From positions 1-37,797 of the forward strand of contig JADFVX010000075.1 in the NCBI GenBank assembly GCA_015222755.1: DNA of 37,797 nt. The letters are read 5' to 3'. A program made the position numbers and the translations under genes. The notes beneath the pieces are model-generated. The model was not told the origin of the DNA. It saw only the letters and a list, made by a program, of their open reading frames with translations, and searched no databases. The stretch is from Pseudomonadota bacterium. Its GTDB lineage: Bacteria; Desulfobacterota; JADFVX01. Below, one piece after another: positions 34,181-37,797 of this stretch (the first letter of the stretch is position 1; each line of letters begins with the position of its first letter).

Positions 34181-35386
34181 TCACTCCTCATTCCCGTATT
34201 TATATAGTACCATCTTGTTGATGGTATCCTCCATGCGGACCTTCAGATAGCGATTCAGAGTCTCTTCTATGTTGGGATATCTCTTCCCGTAGCCCTTTAG
34301 GTCATCCCTTTTAAGTTCCATAACCTCTACATCGCCCAGTGCCCGCACCGTTGCCGTCCGCGGCTTACCCGTGATGAGTGAGACCTCGCCGAAAAATCCC
34401 CCCTCCTTCAGCTCCGCGAGCCTAAGCTGCCCCTCATCCTTATTCGTAAGTACCTCTACATGGCCGCTCTTTATGATGAACAGGGAGTCCCCCTCATCAC
34501 CCTCCCTTGTCAGGATATCCCCCTTCTTGAAGCTCCTCAGGGTAAAGTGCTCAAGGAGCCCCAGCCTGTCCTCTCTCTTAAGGGTGTTGAAGAGTGGCGA
34601 TACGGCCAGGATCTTGTCCAGTACCCTCGTTCTGAAGTGGAAATCAAGGATCTCCAGTATTCTGGGATGCCCCTTTGCTATACTTTCCACATCAGCCCTT
34701 GTCATCTGGAGAACCTCCGTATCGTCAAGTGCCATGACAGATGCGTGGCGTTTGCCGTCGGTAAAGAAGCCCGTTTCACCGAAGAAGTCCCCCTCCTTCA
34801 GCTGGGCTATCTCCACCCTTTCACCTACAACCCCCTCTATAAAGAGCCGCACCGCACCTCTGCTTATTATGTTGATGGAGCGCCCCTCGTCACCCTCACG
34901 CCATATGATGCTCCCCATGGGGAATGTGAGCCTCTTGAATGTCTCCACAAGGGGCAGGAGGTCCTCCTTCTTAAGCTCCGTAAGTAAAAGGAGTGAAGGT
35001 CTCCCTCCACTGGCTGGCCCTTCGGCATCTTTCGATTCTGCAGCCTTTTTCTTCTCCTCTAACTCCTGGCGGGCACAGAGCTCCTCCATCTTCTCCTTGG
35101 GAGTGCCAAGAGAGGGGTCCATCTCCAGTATCTTCTTGTATAGGGACAGGGCATTGATAAAGAACCCCCCCTTTGCATAGCTCTCTGCAACATCCTCGTA
35201 GAGTTCTATAGCCCAGCCATCATCGCCCATCCTTTCTATAATCTCAGCTAGTTTCAGCTGAATATCGAGGTCGGCGGGAAACCTCCTATGCAGCTCCTGG
35301 CAGGCGGACTGACTCTTGCTCAACTCCCCCCTCCTGAAGGACTGGATCACAATTTCACGAAGTTCATCGACACTTAGTTCCTGCAT
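34181..35386 (-). CDS. TPR protein with two cyclic-nucleotide-binding domains
   Basis: A 401-residue cytoplasmic protein. An N-terminal helical part (about 1-115) has TPR-like repeats (LAEIIERMGDDGWAIELYEDVAESYAKGG is one unit) and a charged linker. Two cNMP-binding domains follow, about 135-255 and 262-385. Phosphate-binding cassettes are seen as FGETGFFTDGKRHASV in the first and FGEVSLITGKPRTATV in the second; both keep the Glu and an Arg. There is no DNA-binding or kinase domain, so it may act as an adaptor or sensor. It starts with ATG after AAGGAAAAACTG. Confidence 0.85.
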   Translation of the reverse strand: MQELSVDELREIVIQSFRRGELSKSQSACQELHRRFPADLDIQLKLAEIIERMGDDGWAIELYEDVAESYAKGGFFINALSLYKKILEMDPSLGTPKEKMEELCARQELEEKKKAAESKDAEGPASGGRPSLLLLTELKKEDLLPLVETFKRLTFPMGSIIWREGDEGRSINIISRGAVRLFIEGVVGERVEIAQLKEGDFFGETGFFTDGKRHASVMALDDTEVLQMTRADVESIAKGHPRILEILDFHFRTRVLDKILAVSPLFNTLKREDRLGLLEHFTLRSFKKGDILTREGDEGDSLFIIKSGHVEVLTNKDEGQLRLAELKEGGFFGEVSLITGKPRTATVRALGDVEVMELKRDDLKGYGKRYPNIEETLNRYLKVRMEDTINKMVLYKYGNEE

Positions 35387-35461
35387 ATCAGTTTTTCCTT
35401 CTCTCTTTCATAATAGATATATACCTCATTATTCTGTGAATACAAGTTTAATTCTACAAGT

Positions 35462-35495
35462 CCCGGCCTTGAAACACAAAACCTCTGTCAGCTTA
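35462..35495 (-). repeat. Shared upstream element 2, copy B
   Basis: This is the partner of the element at 34027-34060, here 76-109 bases upstream of the TPR/cNMP gene and just after the rhomboid gene stop. The core CAAAACCTCT on the plus strand is identical in both copies. Confidence 0.5.
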
Positions 35496-35498
35496 GCA

Positions 35499-36389
35499 TT
35501 ATCCCGCTGCCAGCCAGGCGGTGATGACAATCAGAAGCGCAGCTGTGCCGAGTGCGGCCTGATAGACGGCCTTAAGTCTCACTCCACTGCCGAATCTCCC
35601 GTAGAAGGCGCCGATGGCTGCGCCTGAAATAAAGCCTGTAATATGAGACGTTACATCGATGCGCTCCCCCGGCCCTCCAAGAAGGCCGAGCAGCATCATA
35701 CCGCCGATGATAGGCATCCAGCGGCGCAGCCTCCGGTAAGGGCTCTTATGGCCTGTCCTCCATGTATGGGCTGCAACTATCCCCAGTGCGGCGAAGACGG
35801 CAGTTGAGGCCCCGATGGAGTTATGTGACGGTGAGTGGATGAAGGCGCTCACTATATTCCCCGCTGTGCCGGCAATGAGGATGCTGAGCCATGCGACGCC
35901 GCTGCCCAGGATCTGAGAGGCAAAGAGGCTAAAGACAAGGCCAAAACCGATATTTCCTATAAGGTGAGGAAAGTCGGCATGAAGCGTAAGTGCCGTTACG
36001 GCCCGCCAGCACTCACCCTGGCGGATCAAAGCGGCATTTGCGCTCCCGATCTCATTCAGATCAAGGCTGATAAGATTGTAATTTGGAACTGAATCGACAA
36101 GGAGCAGGATTGATACATAGGTGAGCGATCCCGGCAGACCCTTTAAGATACCCGGTCTTTCTGGTTTCTTTTTCCCCTCTTCCTCTCTATTTTCCAGAAA
36201 GTAGAGGCGGAGCTGCTCCCTGGACTCTGCAAGCTTGTCGGGACGCACTATAAGAAGGAAATGGCCCTCCCATGGAAGCACTTCAGAGGAGATTCCAAGT
36301 GATTCAAGTACAAGGGCAGCATCAAGGCAGGGCTTACGTTTTCTGCTCTGGTATACGATCCCCTTATTAAGATTGCTCGTATCAATCAA
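35499..36389 (-). CDS. Rhomboid family intramembrane serine protease
   Basis: A 296-residue membrane protease. A soluble N-terminal region (about 1-85) precedes about six hydrophobic segments. The rhomboid motifs are in order: HLIGN (142-146), the catalytic Ser195 in IGASTAVFAALG and the catalytic His249 in DVTSHITGFISGAAIGAFYG. It should cleave membrane proteins within the bilayer; targets are unknown. The start is a TTG with AGGGG nine bases before it. Its upstream sequence repeats an element found before the macro-domain gene. Confidence 0.88.
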   Translation of the reverse strand: MIDTSNLNKGIVYQSRKRKPCLDAALVLESLGISSEVLPWEGHFLLIVRPDKLAESREQLRLYFLENREEEGKKKPERPGILKGLPGSLTYVSILLLVDSVPNYNLISLDLNEIGSANAALIRQGECWRAVTALTLHADFPHLIGNIGFGLVFSLFASQILGSGVAWLSILIAGTAGNIVSAFIHSPSHNSIGASTAVFAALGIVAAHTWRTGHKSPYRRLRRWMPIIGGMMLLGLLGGPGERIDVTSHITGFISGAAIGAFYGRFGSGVRLKAVYQAALGTAALLIVITAWLAAG

Positions 36390-36394
36390 AAAAG

Positions 36395-36426
36395 TGCCCC
36401 TGTAATATAAGAGAGAAGATGCCCGG
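36395..36426 (-). repeat. Shared upstream element 1, copy A
   Basis: These 32 bases match 37007-37038 at 26 positions without gaps. The plus-strand ends TGCCCCTGT and ATGCCCG are conserved. The copy lies directly before the rhomboid start. Confidence 0.6.
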
Positions 36427-36453
36427 AAAAGAAGCCGGACATGACCCTTTTCT

Positions 36454-36975
36454 CTAGCCCTTGCCTTCCAGTATCTTTAGGTCATAAGCTGCCTTATCCT
36501 GCAATCTGACCCTCAGCTCTCTAACAACGATCCTCACATGCCCATCATATTGAATTGTAGAGAGTGTATCCCTTATAAGTTTCAGGACTACTTCCTGATT
36601 TGAACCACCTGTGCCAGCCCCTATGAGGGGAAAGGCAAGCGATGAGTATCCTTTAGCTTTTACTATCTCCATGGCGCTGTGTATGGAGTCGGTAATTGAT
36701 TTTTCTGTAGAAACCCAAAAGAAGTTTATTCCGGCAACATGGATGATCGCCTTATAGGGGAGCTGGCCGGACGATGTTTCTACGGCGCCGCCCAGAGGGA
36801 TGGGGCCCTTTTTTGCGAGCTCCCTGAAAGGTCCCAGGCCTCCTCTTTTCTTGATAGCGCCTGAAACTCCCTGTGGCAGCAAAAGCCACCAGGGGATAAT
36901 GTTCCTGTTCCAGGGATTTACGATTACCTCGACCTCCTGGTCCAGGAGATCACCTTCAACGATTTTAAGATCCAT
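36454..36975 (-). CDS. Macro-domain (ADP-ribose binding) protein
   Basis: A single-domain 173-residue macro protein. It begins MDLKIVEGDLLDQEVEVIVNPWN, the typical beta strand and Asn of the family, then GVSGAIKKRGG (diphosphate loop), IHVAGINFFW and FPLIGAGTGGSNQEVV (second loop, about 108-123). Family members bind ADP-ribose, deacetylate O-acetyl-ADP-ribose or remove ADP-ribose from proteins; the GAGTGG loop is well kept. AAGGTAGG stands six bases before the ATG. No ADP-ribosyltransferase gene is near. Confidence 0.88.
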   Translation of the reverse strand: MDLKIVEGDLLDQEVEVIVNPWNRNIIPWWLLLPQGVSGAIKKRGGLGPFRELAKKGPIPLGGAVETSSGQLPYKAIIHVAGINFFWVSTEKSITDSIHSAMEIVKAKGYSSLAFPLIGAGTGGSNQEVVLKLIRDTLSTIQYDGHVRIVVRELRVRLQDKAAYDLKILEGKG

Positions 36976-36991
36976 TAAAAGCCTACCTTTT

Positions 36992-37032
36992 ATACTCTCT
37001 TTAAAATGCCCCTGTCATACAGGAGAGAGTAT
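36992..37032. repeat. Nested inverted repeat in the macro-gene leader
   Basis: ATACTCTCT (36992-37000) pairs perfectly with AGAGAGTAT (37024-37032). Inside it CCTGT and ACAGG (37011-37023) form a second 5-bp stem with a 3-base loop directly against the outer stem. The structure would form in the macro gene's leader RNA if transcription starts further up. Confidence 0.55.
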
Positions 37033-37038
37033 GCCCGC
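37007..37038 (-). repeat. Shared upstream element 1, copy B
   Basis: This is the partner of 36395-36426, placed 32-63 bases before the macro-domain start and overlapping the nested inverted repeat. Confidence 0.6.
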
Positions 37039-37142
37039 AATTATCTCTCCCCGATTTTTAATGGAATATATCTCTATCTTTTCATAAACGGTCTCAGAAC
37101 TCCAGACAGTTTATCTCCTTCTGGCATATTTGCAGGAAAAGC

Positions 37143-37172
37143 TTGACACATTTGTAGCTTAGCACAAATAAT
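37143..37172 (+). promoter_or_regulatory. Promoter candidate for the bisphosphatase gene
   Basis: TTGACA (37143-37148) and AATAAT (37167-37172) are 18 bases apart; the first is perfect and the second matches five of six. The predicted start site would fall at or next to the ATG at 37180, implying a leaderless message. Confidence 0.5.
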
Positions 37173-37179
37173 ACCGCCT

Positions 37180-37797
37180 ATGAATTATCTCCATCAAACT
37201 GAGCCCTCTCTGGATGAGCAGATAGATGAGCTTGAACAGGAAATCCTGAAGATCGACAGTCGCCTGGCCTCTCACATCCCTTCCACTCTATGGATTTCCG
37301 ACCTCCACGGTGAAGGTGAGCGTTTTAAGTCTATCCTGCGGGGACGTTTCGGACTGATCTACCAGACCTGCAGGGAGGTCCTGCATCAAAGCATATCAGA
37401 TCAGAGGATCCGGCATCTGGTGCAGATAATCCGCAAGCAATCCTACACGAGATCAGATCAGGATGAGTTCAGTGTTCATGAAATCATTGGATTATTGACT
37501 CAGGTCATCAAGTTCAAGATGGATCATGTGGAATATGAGGCAGAAAAAGCCATCCTGCCGGAGTACCGCCAGTATATCCTCAAGCTTATTGCAGGAGAGG
37601 AGATCCCGGGCGATCTGCTTAAGGTAGAGAGGGTTGCCAGGGCCCTAGTCCTTAACCTTTGCCACACCCTTAAGCATGTTCTTCTGGACAGGATTCTGGT
37701 GCTGGGAGACATCTGGGATCGGGGGCCTCAGCCGGATCAGATTATCCGCATCCTCTCTTCCAGGCAATATGCGCCCTTTGTGGATATAGTCCTGGGC
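37180..37797 (+). CDS. fbp: Fructose-1,6-bisphosphatase, class III, 5' part
   Basis: An open frame of 206 codons runs from an ATG to the window end. It matches the start of class III (Bacillus-type) fructose-1,6-bisphosphatase, a metallophosphatase of gluconeogenesis about 640-670 residues long. WISDLHGEGERFKSIL (38-53) gives the first metal ligands Asp41 and His43, and LVLGDIWDRGPQPDQII (173-189) the second motif; the frame is cut right before the expected GNHD. There is an in-frame stop at 37144 and no other standard start, so the ATG at 37180 is the start. No ribosome binding site is seen. Class III enzymes are typical of Firmicutes but also occur in anaerobic Gram-negatives. Confidence 0.9.
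   Translation, partial: MNYLHQTEPSLDEQIDELEQEILKIDSRLASHIPSTLWISDLHGEGERFKSILRGRFGLIYQTCREVLHQSISDQRIRHLVQIIRKQSYTRSDQDEFSVHEIIGLLTQVIKFKMDHVEYEAEKAILPEYRQYILKLIAGEEIPGDLLKVERVARALVLNLCHTLKHVLLDRILVLGDIWDRGPQPDQIIRILSSRQYAPFVDIVLG

Noticed and set aside
34371-35180. A 269-codon Ser-rich plus-strand frame opposite the cNMP-binding gene
   Set aside because: It is low in complexity and reflects the complement of the real gene's codon use.

Overview
The window looks like chromosomal DNA of a Gram-negative, probably anaerobic bacterium. An outer-membrane polysaccharide export lipoprotein, several lipoprotein or secreted signal peptides, recG, nth, greA, a PyrR-attenuated pyr operon and a class III fructose-bisphosphatase together suggest a Desulfobacterota (deltaproteobacterial) or neighbouring lineage. 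That placement is inference; there is no rRNA or tRNA to test it.

Region 1 (1-13.6 kb, all minus strand) is an exopolysaccharide or glycoconjugate locus. A sigma70-like promoter at 13518-13545, with a palindrome centred near -63, precedes a zinc-ribbon/PilZ (c-di-GMP receptor type) gene. Then come a degenerate nucleotidyltransferase fused to a phosphoglycosyl transferase, a Wza-type export lipoprotein, a B12-type radical SAM enzyme, a GNAT acyltransferase, a short-chain dehydrogenase fused to a PLP aminotransferase, a second GNAT, a GT4 glycosyltransferase, an ABC-2 exporter pair and a gene cut by the window edge. Between the export gene and the radical SAM gene lies a decayed copy of the GNAT/SDR junction, so the locus has been rearranged. 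A NarL/LuxR-type regulator with an unusual receiver domain sits just upstream on the same strand.

Region 2 (14.5-18 kb) holds a sparse stretch with a 9-bp tandem repeat and a possible Cys-rich ORF. It is followed by small housekeeping units: a small Cys-rich protein with a spermidine-synthase-like protein, and a UPF0158 protein coupled to ppnN.

Region 3 (18-30.6 kb, minus strand) is a long pyrimidine operon: promoter, PyrR-binding hairpin, attenuator terminator, then pyrR-pyrB-pyrC-carA-orf204-carB-greA-transglutaminase-DUF1858-recG, closed by an intrinsic terminator at 17972-18004. Most junctions overlap or are separated by 20 bp or less.

Region 4 (30.6-37.8 kb) carries a MinD/ParA-like ATPase divergent from an eight-bladed PQQ-type propeller protein and nth. 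Then come a secreted basic protein, a TPR plus twin cNMP-binding protein, a rhomboid protease, a macro-domain protein and the start of a class III fructose-1,6-bisphosphatase. Two pairs of short similar elements recur upstream of genes here.

The most unusual content is the glycan locus: a nucleotidyltransferase module that has lost its catalytic residues fused to a membrane sugar-phosphate transferase, an SDR-aminotransferase fusion flanked by two acyltransferases, and a RiPP-maturase-type radical SAM enzyme with no visible precursor peptide.
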